Notes: generated by a model from the letters alone, not told the origin. A stretch of DNA of 37,113 nt from Balneolales bacterium (GCA_024711145.1 JANJTJ010000015.1:1-37113), one strand, 5' to 3'; counted from the stretch's first letter, positions 27,126-37,113 are shown. Made by a program: numbers and translations.

Positions 27126-27871
27126 TCGCACCCAAAAAATCGCTCGGGCAGCATTTCCTGCACGATGCGAACATCATCCGGAAAATCGCCGATGCGGTGC
27201 GTCCGCCCGCCGGAAGCCGGGTGGTGGAAATCGGGCCGGGTCCGGGTGCCCTCACGCGGGTGCTGTATCCACGCCATCCCGACATGTTGGCCGTCGAGGT
27301 GGACGCCCGCGCCGTGGAGGTGCTCCGCCGCGACCTCCCCGGCCTGCAGGTCCTCCATCAGGACATCCTGCACGTCGATCTGGGCGATTTCCAACAACTG
27401 ACCATGGTGGGCAACCTGCCCTACTTCCTCACCTCGCCCATCCTGTTCGCCGTGCTGGATGCCCGAAAGCACCTGCACGAGGCCGTGTTCATGATCCAGA
27501 AGGAGGTAGCCGAACGGCTGGTGGCGCGGCCCCGCACCAAGGCCTACGGCATCCTCAGCGTGCAGACCCAGCTCTGGTGTACGCCCGAGTATCTGTTCAC
27601 CGTACCGCCCGAGGTGTTCACGCCGCCACCCAACGTGGACAGTGCCGTGGTGCGGCTCAGCTTCGACCGCCCCGAACCGGCCGTGGACGACGCCACCTTC
27701 AAACGGGTGGTGCGCACGGCGTTCAACCAGCGCCGCAAAAAGCTGAGCAATGCCTTGGGCACCCTGCTCACCCCCGAAAACCGGCCCCAGGTGGCCCGGT
27801 GGCTCGACCAACGCGCCGAAGAGCTGAGCCCGGAGGAATTCGTGGAGTTGGCAGGATTGCTGGGGGGCTGA
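27122..27871 (+). CDS. rsmA: 16S rRNA dimethyladenosine transferase RsmA/KsgA
   Basis: This 249-residue enzyme uses S-adenosylmethionine to dimethylate two adjacent adenosines in the 3'-terminal helix of 16S rRNA, a late step in 30S maturation. It begins with the diagnostic KKSLGQHFLHDANIIRKIA. The SAM-binding motif EIGPGPGALTRVL, the acidic AVEVDA, the catalytic NLPYFLTSPI and the late VFTPPPNVDSAVVRL segment are all present. The ATG overlaps the alanine dehydrogenase stop by 4 nt. Seven bp beyond its stop lies a long dyad that may act on the next operon, groES-groEL. Confidence 0.96.
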   Translation: MIAPKKSLGQHFLHDANIIRKIADAVRPPAGSRVVEIGPGPGALTRVLYPRHPDMLAVEVDARAVEVLRRDLPGLQVLHQDILHVDLGDFQQLTMVGNLPYFLTSPILFAVLDARKHLHEAVFMIQKEVAERLVARPRTKAYGILSVQTQLWCTPEYLFTVPPEVFTPPPNVDSAVVRLSFDRPEPAVDDATFKRVVRTAFNQRRKKLSNALGTLLTPENRPQVARWLDQRAEELSPEEFVELAGLLGG

Positions 27872-28054
27872 TGGCATGGGAATCATTCATGTCATGGATG
27901 ATTCCCGTTCAATCCGCCCCCGGCTGTCAGCTTGTCAGCCCTCCGCCACCCGGCACGGAATTTCCTAAGGGATGGCGCGAAACAGGAAACGCCCGACCCA
28001 GGGCGGTTCCGAACACAACGAACATCCTGAACCAACCCATAGAACACCATTCAT
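27872..28054 (+). other. 183-bp intergenic region upstream of groES
   Basis: This is the longest gene-free stretch in the window. It holds the long dyad at 27878-27906 and a small inverted repeat GGCTG / CAGCC (27922-27926 and 27936-27940). No CIRCE element (TTAGCACTC-N9-GAGTGCTAA) and no clear TANNNT hexamer next to the groES start were seen, so a leader of some length is likely. Confidence 0.6.
27878..27906. promoter_or_regulatory. 29-bp near-perfect dyad upstream of groESL, candidate heat-shock operator
   Basis: The arms GGGAATCAT (27878-27886) and ATGATTCCC (27898-27906) are perfect inverted repeats. The spacer continues the symmetry as CATG-T-CATG, leaving one mismatched pair (27887/27897) around a centre at 27892. 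The 9-N11-9 geometry resembles, but does not match, the 9-N9-9 CIRCE operator bound by HrcA. No T-tract follows, which argues against a simple rsmA terminator. Confidence 0.5.
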
Positions 28055-28342
28055 ATGGCATCCATCCAGCCTCTTGGAGACCGCGTTTTGGTCCGCCCTG
28101 ACGCAGCCGAAGAGAAGACCGCTTCCGGCATCATCATTCCCGATACCGCCAAAGAAAAACCCCAACGGGGCACCGTGGTATCTGCCGGACCCGGCAAATA
28201 CGAGAACGGCACCAAGATCGACATGACGGTAAAGGCCGGCGACAAGGTCCTCTACGGGAAATATTCCGGAACCGAGTTGACCTTGGACGGCACCGACTAC
28301 CTGATCATGCGCGAATCCGACATCCTCGGCATCGTTTCCTGA
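28055..28342 (+). CDS. groES: Co-chaperonin GroES
   Basis: This 95-residue co-chaperonin forms the heptameric lid of the GroEL chamber. It shows the family start [20 protein letters not shown], the mobile loop [16 protein letters not shown] with the hydrophobic III contact to GroEL, and the end [14 protein letters not shown]. Length is normal. groEL starts 32 bp downstream, so the two form the usual operon. No leaderless-type hexamer lies near the start. Confidence 0.98.
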   Translation: MASIQPLGDRVLVRPDAAEEKTASGIIIPDTAKEKPQRGTVVSAGPGKYENGTKIDMTVKAGDKVLYGKYSGTELTLDGTDYLIMRESDILGIVS

Positions 28343-28353
28343 GAACCCACTAG

Positions 28354-30012
<1,659 letters not shown>

Positions 30013-30037
30013 TCCGCGCCACATCCGACCTCACCGC

Positions 30038-30075
30038 AAGGCCCGCCGGGTTCCACCGGCGGGCCTTGTTATTTT
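30038..30075 (+). terminator. Intrinsic terminator of groESL
   Basis: AAGGCCCGCCGG (30038-30049) and CCGGCGGGCCTT (30056-30067) form a perfect 12-bp GC-rich stem with a 6-nt loop, followed by GTTATTTT. The T-rich tail also contains the -10-like TATTTT of the next gene. Confidence 0.85.
30070..30075 (+). promoter_or_regulatory. -10-like hexamer TATTTT inside the groEL terminator tail
   Basis: TATTTT is followed by ACCCCC (6 nt) and the ATG at 30082. Only 6 nt separate the end of the terminator tail from the start codon, so an mRNA starting after the terminator must be leaderless or nearly so. Confidence 0.5.
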
Positions 30076-30081
30076 ACCCCC

Positions 30082-32493
30082 ATGAAATGGTTCCTCCGCA
30101 TCCTGGCGGCTTCGGTCGCCCTTGTGGTCCTGCTCTTCGCCGGACTCTCCCTCTACCTGACCGATGCGCGCCTGCGCGAGCTCGTGCTTCCGCCCCTCAA
30201 TGAGCATCTCGGCGGCAACGTGCAGGTGGAACGGGTCGGTTTCACCCTGCTGCGCACCTTCCCCCAATTCGGTTTGGTGGTCGAAGGCCTCTCCGTAGCC
30301 GACACCAGCGGTACCCCGGTGGTCGCCCTGGCCGAACTGTTGGTGGATGTGGACCTCATGCCCCTGCTCAACGGCGATGTGCGGGTGAACCGCCTGCACC
30401 TGGTGCGGCCCGAGATCACCTATCGGGTGTTCGCCGACGGCACCACCAACCTGGACTTCCTGATGGCGGCCGACACCACCGCCGTGGCCGATACGGCCAC
30501 CTCCACCGCCCGCATCGACCTGGACGACCTGAGCATGGAAGGCGGGCGCCTCATCTACGACGACCGCCAGAGCGACCTCACCCTCACATTGGCCGCCTTC
30601 GACCTGCAGGCCGCCATCCGCTACGGCCAGGTGCTCGAATCGGACCTGGACGGCCGCATCGGCGGAGTGAGCGTGGTTTCGGGCGGCGCCCGCCTGCTCG
30701 ATTCGCTCACGGTCTCCTTCCGCCAGACCTCCGCCGTAGACCTCGAAGCCGAAACCCTCGAACTGCGCGAAGGCGTGGTCTCCATCCGCGGCTTGGAGCT
30801 CACCACATCCGGGCGCGCCTCGGCCTGGAGCGGCGATTCCATGGCTTATGCCTTCACCTTCGCATCGGCCAGCGACAACTTCGGTGCCCTGCTGGACCTG
30901 GTGCCCGAAGCGCAGGCCGCCGACCTGGCCGGTGTGGAGACCCGGGGCAGCCTCCAGTTCGAAGGCCGCATCGAAGGCACCCTGGCCGACGCCTATCCCA
31001 CCTTCGACGTGGTGGTGCGCGTGGCCGACGGCTACCTCAAATACCCCGATGTTCCGCGCCCCATCGAAGGCATCCGCATCGACCTCACCGCCACCAATGC
31101 CGCCGTGGACATCCGCGCCTTCGAAGCCCGCGCCTCGGCCAACACCGTCTCGGTCACCGGCCGCATCGACAAACCCCTCGAGCCCACCGGCACCTTCGCC
31201 CTCAATGCCGCCGTGAAGGCCGACCTGGGTACCGTGAAGGAATTCTACCCGCTGGACGAGGACTCCGTGCAAGTGGCGGGCGGCGTGGACTTCCGCCTCG
31301 ACCTGGCCGGCCGCCTCGACGACCCGGCCCGCGCCCGCATCGCCGGTGGCCTGAAACTGGACGGTGCCAGCGTGCGCCATCCCGACCTCATGCAGCCCAT
31401 CCGGAACATGCACGGCGACCTGGTCTTCAACAACCGCATCGTGGAACTCAAGGCTTTCCGCCTGGGCATGGGCAGCTCCGATTTCGACCTCAGCGGCCAG
31501 GCCGTGGACTACCTGGCCTTCTTCGAAGCCGTGGGGTCCACCGCTCCCGGCACCCTCACCGCCCGCTATGCCTCGCGCCGGTTGAACGTGGACGAGATCT
31601 ACGACATCAACGCCGAAACCGAGGAAGAGCCCCTGTACATGGAACTTCCGAACGTGAACGCCCGCCTGGAAGCCCGCATCGACACCATGATCTTTTTGGG
31701 CATGCGGATCACGGAAATCCGGGGTCGGGCCGCCACCACCCCCCGGCAGATCGAAATGACCGATGCCACCGCCCGCATCTTCGACGGGGGCATGAACGGC
31801 TATCTGAAATGGGAAATTCCCCAGCCCGACTACACCTGGGTCACCTTCCGGGGCGGGTTGGAGAACGTGCGTTCCGAGGCCTTCCTCAAGGAATTCCAAC
31901 TCGGGGGCGAAAGCGAACTCCATCAGTATGTGAGTGGCGGCCTCACCGTGCGGGCCGATTTCCGCACCGCCATGGACGAAATGCTCCTGCAGGACGCGAA
32001 AACCATCAACGGCAACGGCACCTTCGGCATGGACCGCGCCCGGGTGCGCAACCATCCCATGCAGGTGAAAGTGGCCGAACTCTTCGGTGCCAACGAATTC
32101 CGGGACCTCTCGCTCGATTCCTGGACCGCCAAATTCGACATCAAGGACGGGCTCATGACCCTCACCGACATGAACCTGACCAGCCAGGGACTGGGCATGC
32201 TGCTCAACGGCACCCACAACCTGGTGGACGACCGCATCAACTACCGCGTGCGCCTCACCCTGCCGCCCAACTGGAGCGCCCGGGTTGAAGGGTTGCTCAC
32301 CAAGGACGGGGTCGAAGCCCTGAAAACCGATGCGGGCGTGATCGCCATACCCATCCTCATCACCGGCACATCCGAAAATCCGTCCGTGGGGCTCGACCGC
32401 ACCGCCATCGCCGAAGCCGTGGCCATCTACCTGCGCAACCGTGCGCGGGACGGGGCCGGCCGCCTGCTCGACGGCCTCATCCGCCGCAACTGA
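30082..32493 (+). CDS. AsmA-like envelope protein
   Basis: The 803-residue protein has one N-terminal membrane helix ([20 protein letters not shown], about residues 4-24), which anchors a long periplasmic beta-rich region. The segment after the helix ([25 protein letters not shown]) is the AsmA-family N-terminal motif, followed by repeated strand-turn units. The C-terminal part has the AsmA-2-like [23 protein letters not shown] and the end [18 protein letters not shown]. AsmA-like proteins are thought to bridge the periplasm and move phospholipid or assemble outer-membrane parts. Glycerol kinase begins 14 bp downstream. The start is supported by the TANNNT hexamer and the signal-anchor sequence. 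Confidence 0.9.
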   Translation: MKWFLRILAASVALVVLLFAGLSLYLTDARLRELVLPPLNEHLGGNVQVERVGFTLLRTFPQFGLVVEGLSVADTSGTPVVALAELLVDVDLMPLLNGDVRVNRLHLVRPEITYRVFADGTTNLDFLMAADTTAVADTATSTARIDLDDLSMEGGRLIYDDRQSDLTLTLAAFDLQAAIRYGQVLESDLDGRIGGVSVVSGGARLLDSLTVSFRQTSAVDLEAETLELREGVVSIRGLELTTSGRASAWSGDSMAYAFTFASASDNFGALLDLVPEAQAADLAGVETRGSLQFEGRIEGTLADAYPTFDVVVRVADGYLKYPDVPRPIEGIRIDLTATNAAVDIRAFEARASANTVSVTGRIDKPLEPTGTFALNAAVKADLGTVKEFYPLDEDSVQVAGGVDFRLDLAGRLDDPARARIAGGLKLDGASVRHPDLMQPIRNMHGDLVFNNRIVELKAFRLGMGSSDFDLSGQAVDYLAFFEAVGSTAPGTLTARYASRRLNVDEIYDINAETEEEPLYMELPNVNARLEARIDTMIFLGMRITEIRGRAATTPRQIEMTDATARIFDGGMNGYLKWEIPQPDYTWVTFRGGLENVRSEAFLKEFQLGGESELHQYVSGGLTVRADFRTAMDEMLLQDAKTINGNGTFGMDRARVRNHPMQVKVAELFGANEFRDLSLDSWTAKFDIKDGLMTLTDMNLTSQGLGMLLNGTHNLVDDRINYRVRLTLPPNWSARVEGLLTKDGVEALKTDAGVIAIPILITGTSENPSVGLDRTAIAEAVAIYLRNRARDGAGRLLDGLIRRN

Positions 32494-32507
32494 CCGGAGC
32501 CAGCCCC

Positions 32508-33998
32508 ATGTTCATTCTGGCGTTGGACCAAGGCACCACCTCCTCACGGGCGTTGGTCTTCGATCGGGAAGGCCGCGTGGTCTCCATGGCTCGCAAGGAG
32601 TTCCGCCAGCACTACCCCAAACCGGGGTGGGTGGAACACGATCCGCACGAAATCTGGAGCTCCCAGGCCGGTACCGCCGCCGAGGCCATCGCCGCCGCCG
32701 GCCTCACCGGGCGCGACATCGCCGGCATCGGGATCACCAACCAGCGCGAAACCACCCTGGTATGGGAGGCCGCCACCGGTCGCCCGGTCTATCCCGCCAT
32801 CGTCTGGCAGGACCGCCGCACCGCCGACCTATGCGAACGCCTCAAGGCGGAGGGGCACGAACCCGGCATCCGTGCCAAAACCGGCCTCCTGCTCGATCCC
32901 TATTTCTCCGCCACCAAGATCCGCTGGATCCTGGACCAGGTGCCCGGCGCCCGCGCCGAGGCCGAAGCCGGCCGCCTGCGGTTCGGTACCGTGGACAGCT
33001 GGCTTATCTGGAACCTCACCCGGGGGCGCGAGCACCTCACCGATCCGAGCAACGCCTCCCGCACCCTGCTGTTCGACATCCATACCGGCTGCTGGGATGA
33101 AGATCTCTGTGCGTTGTTCGGTATCCCGATGTCGATGCTCCCCCGCGTGGTGGACAGCTCCGGCATAGCGGCCGAATCGGCCACCACCCTGTTCGCCACC
33201 AAGATCCCCATAGCCGGCATTGCCGGCGACCAGCAGGCCGCCCTCTTCGGCCAGCGCTGCGTCCGGCCCGGCATGGTGAAGAACACCTACGGCACCGGCT
33301 GTTTCCTGATGATGCATACCGGTGAGCAGCCGGTGGAATCGACCCATCGCCTGCTCACCACGGTGGCCTGGGGAATCGGTGGCAAGCTCGAATACGCCCT
33401 GGAGGGCAGCATATTCATCGGCGGGGCCGTGGTGCAATGGCTGCGCGACGAGCTGGGCCTCATCCGCGAATCGGCCGAGGTACATGCCTTGGCCGCCTCC
33501 GTGCCCGATACCGGCGGGGTGTATGTGGTTCCCGCCTTTGCCGGCCTGGGAGCCCCGCATTGGGACAGCTCCGCCCGGGGTATGGTGGTCGGGTTGACCC
33601 GTGGTTCCGGTGCCGGGCATCTGGCACGTGCGGCATTGGAAAGCATCGCCTACCAGACCCGCGATGTGGTGGAAGCCATGTGCCTGGACTCCGGCCTTCC
33701 CATCCGTGAGTTACGGGTGGACGGTGGGGCTACCGCCAACGACCTGCTCATGCAATTCCAGGCCGATGTGCTGGGGGTCGAGGCGGTGCGTCCTCGCACG
33801 GCCGAGACCACGGCGCTGGGTGCGGCTTACCTCGCTGGTTTGGCCACGGGGTATTGGTCCGGCCCGGCGGAGGTCGACGCCCAATGGGGCGTGGACCGAC
33901 GCTTCGGGCCGGCCATGAGCGAGGTGCGGCGCGGGGAACTCCTGGATGGATGGAACCGGGCTTTGCGCGCCGCCCGAGCCTGGGCGGCCCAGCCGTGA
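32508..33998 (+). CDS. glpK: Glycerol kinase
   Basis: This 496-residue FGGY-family kinase phosphorylates glycerol to glycerol 3-phosphate with ATP. It has the phosphate motif [15 protein letters not shown], the substrate-site [13 protein letters not shown] and [12 protein letters not shown], then [26 protein letters not shown] and the FGGY signature region [17 protein letters not shown]. The length matches the family. No glycerol facilitator or glycerol-3-phosphate dehydrogenase is encoded in the window. It begins 14 bp after the AsmA-like gene, and its stop overlaps the helicase start by 4 nt (GTGA). Confidence 0.96.
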   Translation: MFILALDQGTTSSRALVFDREGRVVSMARKEFRQHYPKPGWVEHDPHEIWSSQAGTAAEAIAAAGLTGRDIAGIGITNQRETTLVWEAATGRPVYPAIVWQDRRTADLCERLKAEGHEPGIRAKTGLLLDPYFSATKIRWILDQVPGARAEAEAGRLRFGTVDSWLIWNLTRGREHLTDPSNASRTLLFDIHTGCWDEDLCALFGIPMSMLPRVVDSSGIAAESATTLFATKIPIAGIAGDQQAALFGQRCVRPGMVKNTYGTGCFLMMHTGEQPVESTHRLLTTVAWGIGGKLEYALEGSIFIGGAVVQWLRDELGLIRESAEVHALAASVPDTGGVYVVPAFAGLGAPHWDSSARGMVVGLTRGSGAGHLARAALESIAYQTRDVVEAMCLDSGLPIRELRVDGGATANDLLMQFQADVLGVEAVRPRTAETTALGAAYLAGLATGYWSGPAEVDAQWGVDRRFGPAMSEVRRGELLDGWNRALRAARAWAAQP

Positions 33999-35725
33999 TC
34001 GAAGCGCTGCTGGACCGGTGCCTGGCCGCCCTCGATTCCGAGATCGAGGCGGTGAAGGCCAAACCCGCCCGCGAACGCCTCGCCGACGGCATCCGCATAC
34101 CCTATCAGGCCGCCGAAGGCCTGGCCGCATACCGGTTCGAAACCCCCATCCAAGGCCTCCGCTTCGCCGAAAGCATCCGCGCCGAATGGGGCGGAAACCG
34201 TTTCGAAAGCCATCTAACCGACGCGGACGATACCCATATCACCCTGCTGCTACCCGAGGCTCTGGGCGAAGCCGTTGCCGAACTGGATGTGGAATGGGAG
34301 AACGATTTCGTGCTCCGCAAACAGCGCGAAGCCCTCTGGCAGCTCCGTCACGATCCCGAAGAGGACCAATGGGACCGCCTGGACCGGTTGTTCCTCAAGG
34401 ATGACCTGAGTCCCGGGTCTGGAGACCCGAGCCAGGAGTTCGATCTGAATTCCGCCCAGGCGAAGGCGGTGGCCATGGCCTCGGCGGTTCCGGTCACCTA
34501 TATCTGGGGTCCGCCGGGCACGGGCAAAACCTCCACCTTGGGTCATGTGGTGGCCTCGTTTCTGGAACAGGGCCTGAAGGTGTTGTTGGTTAGTACCACC
34601 AACCGGGCTGTGGATGTGATGGTGCTCGGCACGGCCCATGCCCTGGATACCCGGGGTAGCGGGCACCTGAGGCGGGAATTGTGCCGGTTCGGCGACCCCG
34701 CCCTCGATTCGGAAACCCTGCACACGCTCCGTTACGATGTGCAGGTGGAATTGCACCGCGACCGCCAGGACAACCCCGAATTCGCCGTCTTCCACAACCG
34801 CAACGGCATGGCCACCACCCTGGCGCGCCTGGCCACCAGCGACCTCTTCGACGGCTTCGAAGCCGATGCCGTGGTGCTGGACGAGGCCTCCATGGCCACC
34901 ATGCCCTCGGTGCTGCTTGCTGCGGCCAAAGCCCGCCGCCATGTGGTAGTCGCCGGCGACCCCATGCAATTGCCTCCCATCGCGGTTACCGACAACGCCC
35001 AGGCCCGGGAGTTCCTGGAAACCGACCTCTATGCCCTGGCCAGCGGGGCCAAAACCCCGGGCGACCTCTTCGCCTGGCACGACGCGCATCCCCACTCCAC
35101 CTGCTTTTTCGACACCCAATACCGCATGCAGGGCGATCTGGCCGGCCTCATCAGCACCGTGTTCTATGCGGGTCGGCTCAAGACCGGTCGTGCCACCCGG
35201 GCCGGCAAGCGGTACAAATCCGTCCGGCTCATCGACACATCACCGCTGGGCCCTACCCTCAGCAGTACCGTACCCAGCGGCTTCCATCCCAAAAACCAGG
35301 TCCATCTGGACCAACTGGCCGCTCTGGTCAAGGAATTGGCGTTCCGGGAACAGGTGCCCCTGGGCCAGATCGGCATCATCGTGCCGTTCAGGTCCGTGGT
35401 GCGCGACATCCGCGCCCGCCTCAAACGCGAGGGATTCGTCCAGGTGGAAGTGGGCACGGTACACACCTTCCAGGGGCGCGAGAAAGCCGTCATCCTCTTC
35501 GACACCGTCATGAGCGGCATGGAGGAACGGGGGCGGGTGCGTCATTTCCGCGTGCGGCCCTTCGACGAAAGCAAGACCGGCCTGCAGGTGCCGCGCCTGC
35601 TCAACGTGGCCTTTACCCGGGCCAAAGACCGGCTCTATATTTTGGCCGATATGGACCATATCCGACGCATGTACCGGGGGGCTTTCCTTGGAGAGCTGCT
35701 GGGGCAGGTGACGGGGGACAGTTGA
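33995..35725 (+). CDS. Compact UPF1-like superfamily 1B helicase
   Basis: The 576-residue helicase is of the UPF1/IGHMBP2/DNA2 type. An N-terminal region of about 160 residues without a recognised domain is followed by the Q-like [11 protein letters not shown] and Walker A GPPGTGKT (172-179). Motif Ia [13 protein letters not shown], motif [13 protein letters not shown], motif [25 protein letters not shown], motif [20 protein letters not shown] and motif [18 protein letters not shown] follow. These enzymes translocate 5'->3' on RNA or DNA. No nuclease or zinc domain is visible, which makes this a minimal form. The GTG start at 33995 is chosen because it overlaps the glpK stop by 4 nt; the frame upstream, inside glpK, is not protein-like. 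DNA repair, RNA turnover and phage defence are all possible. Confidence 0.88.
   Translation: MIEALLDRCLAALDSEIEAVKAKPARERLADGIRIPYQAAEGLAAYRFETPIQGLRFAESIRAEWGGNRFESHLTDADDTHITLLLPEALGEAVAELDVEWENDFVLRKQREALWQLRHDPEEDQWDRLDRLFLKDDLSPGSGDPSQEFDLNSAQAKAVAMASAVPVTYIWGPPGTGKTSTLGHVVASFLEQGLKVLLVSTTNRAVDVMVLGTAHALDTRGSGHLRRELCRFGDPALDSETLHTLRYDVQVELHRDRQDNPEFAVFHNRNGMATTLARLATSDLFDGFEADAVVLDEASMATMPSVLLAAAKARRHVVVAGDPMQLPPIAVTDNAQAREFLETDLYALASGAKTPGDLFAWHDAHPHSTCFFDTQYRMQGDLAGLISTVFYAGRLKTGRATRAGKRYKSVRLIDTSPLGPTLSSTVPSGFHPKNQVHLDQLAALVKELAFREQVPLGQIGIIVPFRSVVRDIRARLKREGFVQVEVGTVHTFQGREKAVILFDTVMSGMEERGRVRHFRVRPFDESKTGLQVPRLLNVAFTRAKDRLYILADMDHIRRMYRGAFLGELLGQVTGDS
34414..34429. repeat. 16-bp mini-palindrome inside the helicase gene
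   Basis: CGGGTCT-GG-AGACCCG is a perfect 7-bp inverted repeat around GG. It sits in a linker (encoding SPGSGDPSQ) between the N-terminal region and the helicase core, which suggests insertion of a small repeat at a tolerated site. No second copy was seen in this window. Confidence 0.4.
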
Positions 35726-35745
35726 CAGTTTTCAGCACACGGCGA

Positions 35746-36402
35746 ATGAGACCGATCCTACTTCTTACATGCCTGCTCCTGCCCTTGGCGGCGACCCAAG
35801 CCCAGGAGGTTTTTCCGTATCCCACGGTCGCGTTCGGTGGTGGGGTGGAGATGGGGCGCGCGCCCGGTGAGTTGGAACCCACGGGTGCCGCCATCTTCGA
35901 GGCCTCGATCGAATTCCCACTAATCAGCGGGTTGACCGGATACTTGGATGGCCGCCGGCGATTCGGTATCACGGATTGGTGGGCTATGGATGCCCGGGCC
36001 GGCAACCTGGTCATGAACATGCTCTTCAGACCGCTGAGCCATGAAGGGTCGGTTGACTCACGCGTGGGTTTGGTAGCCTTCTATACCACCGGTGGGTCGC
36101 CGGAAGAATCCAAGGGCGTGAGTCTGCGCCGACTGTACCGGAATAGTTGGATCAACCGCATCGGTCCGGATGTGTCCGGGTTGGAATACGGACTGCAGGT
36201 CGATTTCGGAAGTACGGCCCTCTACCTGGACCGCATGACCGAAGGGCGGCGGTTGGAAGTGGGACTTCTGAATGCCGTGGGTGGCATGGACCGCACCGTG
36301 GCCTGGGACATCGGGGTCGAACGCACGCGCATGTCGCCGCATACGTCCGCTACCGGCTTCCAATGGGCCTTCAAGGTGCGGGCTCGGTTGTATCCGATCT
36401 GA
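35746..36402 (+). CDS. Secreted protein of unknown function
   Basis: The 218-residue protein has a clear signal peptide (MRPILLLTCLLLPLAATQAQ). The mature part is rich in alternating polar and hydrophobic stretches (IFEASIEFPLISGLTGYLDG, ...LEYGLQVDFGSTALYLD..., FQWAFKVRARLYPI at the very end). The ending with an aromatic residue and the strand pattern hint at a small outer-membrane beta-barrel, but no family was recognised. It starts 20 bp after the helicase stop, next to a tandem GACAGTT repeat (35717-35730), and no leaderless-type hexamer is near its ATG, so it may be co-transcribed with the helicase. Confidence 0.75.
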   Translation: MRPILLLTCLLLPLAATQAQEVFPYPTVAFGGGVEMGRAPGELEPTGAAIFEASIEFPLISGLTGYLDGRRRFGITDWWAMDARAGNLVMNMLFRPLSHEGSVDSRVGLVAFYTTGGSPEESKGVSLRRLYRNSWINRIGPDVSGLEYGLQVDFGSTALYLDRMTEGRRLEVGLLNAVGGMDRTVAWDIGVERTRMSPHTSATGFQWAFKVRARLYPI

Positions 36403-36528
36403 CGCACGCGCGAGGTTGCTTCTATCGGTTTATGGACAGGGGGGAGCAAGCCTTTGCTTGATTGCTAACTAGTTCGTCCTATATTGCATCACATTACATT
36501 AAATAGTCATCAAACGGAGACTCCCCCT
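36403..36528 (+). promoter_or_regulatory. Promoter and leader of the lipoprotein pair
   Basis: TTTG at 36453-36456 is followed after 23 nt by TATATTGC at 36480-36487, an imperfect Bacteroidota-type -33/-7 pair. An 8-bp palindrome AACTAGTT (36467-36474) lies between them and could be an operator. The leader has GGAGA 8 nt before the ATG at 36529, one of very few Shine-Dalgarno-like sequences in the window. A weak hairpin CAAGC-CTTT-GCTTG overlaps the -33 box. Confidence 0.5.
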
Positions 36529-36951
36529 ATGAAATCATTTCTCCTGTTCGGATGGGTGCTGTTGGCATTGGTCGGTTGCAATCCCGCCGGTCCCCAGTTT
36601 CCGCCCGGTGCCGACGAAACCTACGATTGGGGCATCAAATACGCACGTTTCGGCGACGAATGGTGGTCGGTCCGAAATGGGGAGAAGTGGAATCGGGTTT
36701 CAATTACAAGAATAGCACATGTCTATTTCATGGTAAAACCTGGCGTATCTCTCACAAGCACTGACTTTGGTGCATATTCGAGCATTGTTACAGGCATGGA
36801 ACCAGATGAAAATGTTGGTAATAAATGGCACGTCTATACTGAAACAGGTTCTACAGACACGTTCATGAAAACGATGGATCGTGCTTGGAGCACAGGCAAA
36901 ATATTGCAAATCCAATTAAATTGTTATTCCGGATGTTATTACGCACTATGA
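36529..36951 (+). CDS. Small lipoprotein, conserved N-terminal module with AT-rich C-terminal half
   Basis: The 140-residue lipoprotein has signal peptide MKSFLLFGWVLLALVGC, lipobox LVGC with C17, and Asn after the Cys, compatible with the outer membrane. The first half (36529 to about 36690; NPAGPQFPPGADETYDWGIK, ARFGDEWWSVRNGE) is GC-rich and repeated with 151 of 158 bases identical in the next gene. From about 36690 the composition drops sharply and codons such as AGA, ATA and TTA appear. This half encodes KWNRVSITRIAHVYFMVKPG and runs to the Cys-containing end NCYSGCYYAL. No family was recognised for either half. The next copy starts 4 nt after the stop. The start is fixed by the lipobox and a GGAGA ribosome-binding site; an ATG at 36484 is rejected. 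Confidence 0.8.
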   Translation: MKSFLLFGWVLLALVGCNPAGPQFPPGADETYDWGIKYARFGDEWWSVRNGEKWNRVSITRIAHVYFMVKPGVSLTSTDFGAYSSIVTGMEPDENVGNKWHVYTETGSTDTFMKTMDRAWSTGKILQIQLNCYSGCYYAL

Positions 36952-36955
36952 TTCT

Positions 36956-37113
36956 ATGAAATCCATTCTCCTGTTCGGATGGGTGCTAATGGCGTTGGTC
37001 GGTTGCAATCCCGCCGGTCCCCAGTTTCCGCCCGGTGCTGACGAAACCTACGATTGGGGCATCAAATACGCCCGTTTCGGCGACGAATGGTGGTCGGTCC
37101 GAAATGGGGAGAA
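36956..37113 (+). CDS. Second copy of the small lipoprotein (cut by window edge)
   Basis: Fifty-two complete codons are visible, starting MKSILLFGWVLMALVGCNPA. The mature part of the module is identical in protein sequence to the preceding gene. The seven base differences are two changes in the signal peptide (F to I, L to M) and five silent changes. The gene starts 4 nt after the first copy's stop, so the two share a transcript. The window ends at the base corresponding to 36686 of copy 1, just before the point where copy 1 turns AT-rich, so the C-terminal half of this copy is unseen. Confidence 0.75.
   Translation, partial: MKSILLFGWVLMALVGCNPAGPQFPPGADETYDWGIKYARFGDEWWSVRNGE

Noticed and set aside
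27878..27906. rsmA intrinsic terminator
   Set aside because: The dyad is not followed by a T-tract and its symmetry extends through the loop, which fits an operator better than a terminator.
30031..32217. 728-codon open frame antisense to the AsmA-like gene
   Set aside because: It is a shadow of codon bias: low-complexity Gly/His/Glu-rich translation, no start context, and it overlaps the groEL terminator.
36552..36764. Alternative 70-residue frame overlapping the first lipoprotein
   Set aside because: It lacks a signal sequence and arises from the repeat region in a second frame; the lipobox frame is shared by both tandem copies.

Overview
The window looks like one chromosomal segment of a high-GC member of the Bacteroidota/Rhodothermota group. 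The basis is two secreted subtilases that end in the Type IX-style sorting motif (YPNPFNPST ... VYDLLGREVA), a Bacteroidota-like GroEL, many 'AQAQ'-type signal peptides, and almost no Shine-Dalgarno sequences. No rRNA, tRNA, CRISPR array or insertion sequence was seen. Coding density is very high; the only gaps over 100 bp are upstream of groES (27872-28054) and at 36403-36528.

Layout. (1) 1-102: start of a secreted protein cut by the window edge. (2) 152-4385: a 2-aminoethylphosphonate (AEP) module. A LicC/PntC-like nucleotidyltransferase is divergent from a cytidylyltransferase-PEP mutase fusion, which is followed by a phosphonopyruvate decarboxylase-AEP transaminase fusion. Together they can be read as PEP -> phosphonopyruvate -> phosphonoacetaldehyde -> AEP -> CMP-AEP, that is, AEP made to decorate a surface lipid or glycan. 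(3) 4403-5257: LEA14-type lipoprotein. (4) 5258-9924 (minus): three exported enzymes, an S9 peptidase and two amidohydrolase-fold proteins, one of which has lost its metal ligands. (5) 10003-12667: a subtilase interrupted by a one-base frameshift. (6) 12648-19271 (minus): a seven-gene run with mostly overlapping stops and starts, comprising an anchored protein, DUF6580-type membrane protein, class A beta-lactamase-like lipoprotein, MgtE, PAS histidine kinase, receiver-kinase hybrid and CaCA antiporter. (7) 19308-23186: YceI, a second subtilase and YihY/BrkB. (8) 23279-27871: mutS, alanine dehydrogenase and rsmA. (9) 28055-30012: groES-groEL, preceded by a long dyad and followed by a strong terminator. 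(10) 30082-35725: AsmA-like protein, glycerol kinase and a compact UPF1-like helicase. (11) 35746-36402: secreted protein of unknown function. (12) 36529-37113: two tandem small lipoproteins with a near-identical GC-rich N-terminal module; the first then switches abruptly to an AT-rich C-terminal half, and the window ends inside the second.

Two genome-wide habits stand out. First, nine genes carry a TANNNT hexamer 5-8 nt upstream of the ATG, the layout expected of leaderless mRNAs. Second, all three convergent gene pairs abut or overlap, two of them sharing a TGATCA palindrome that holds both stop codons. The most promising candidates for undescribed biology are the lipoprotein pair at the right edge, the fused phosphonate genes, the metal-less amidohydrolase and the dyad in front of groES.
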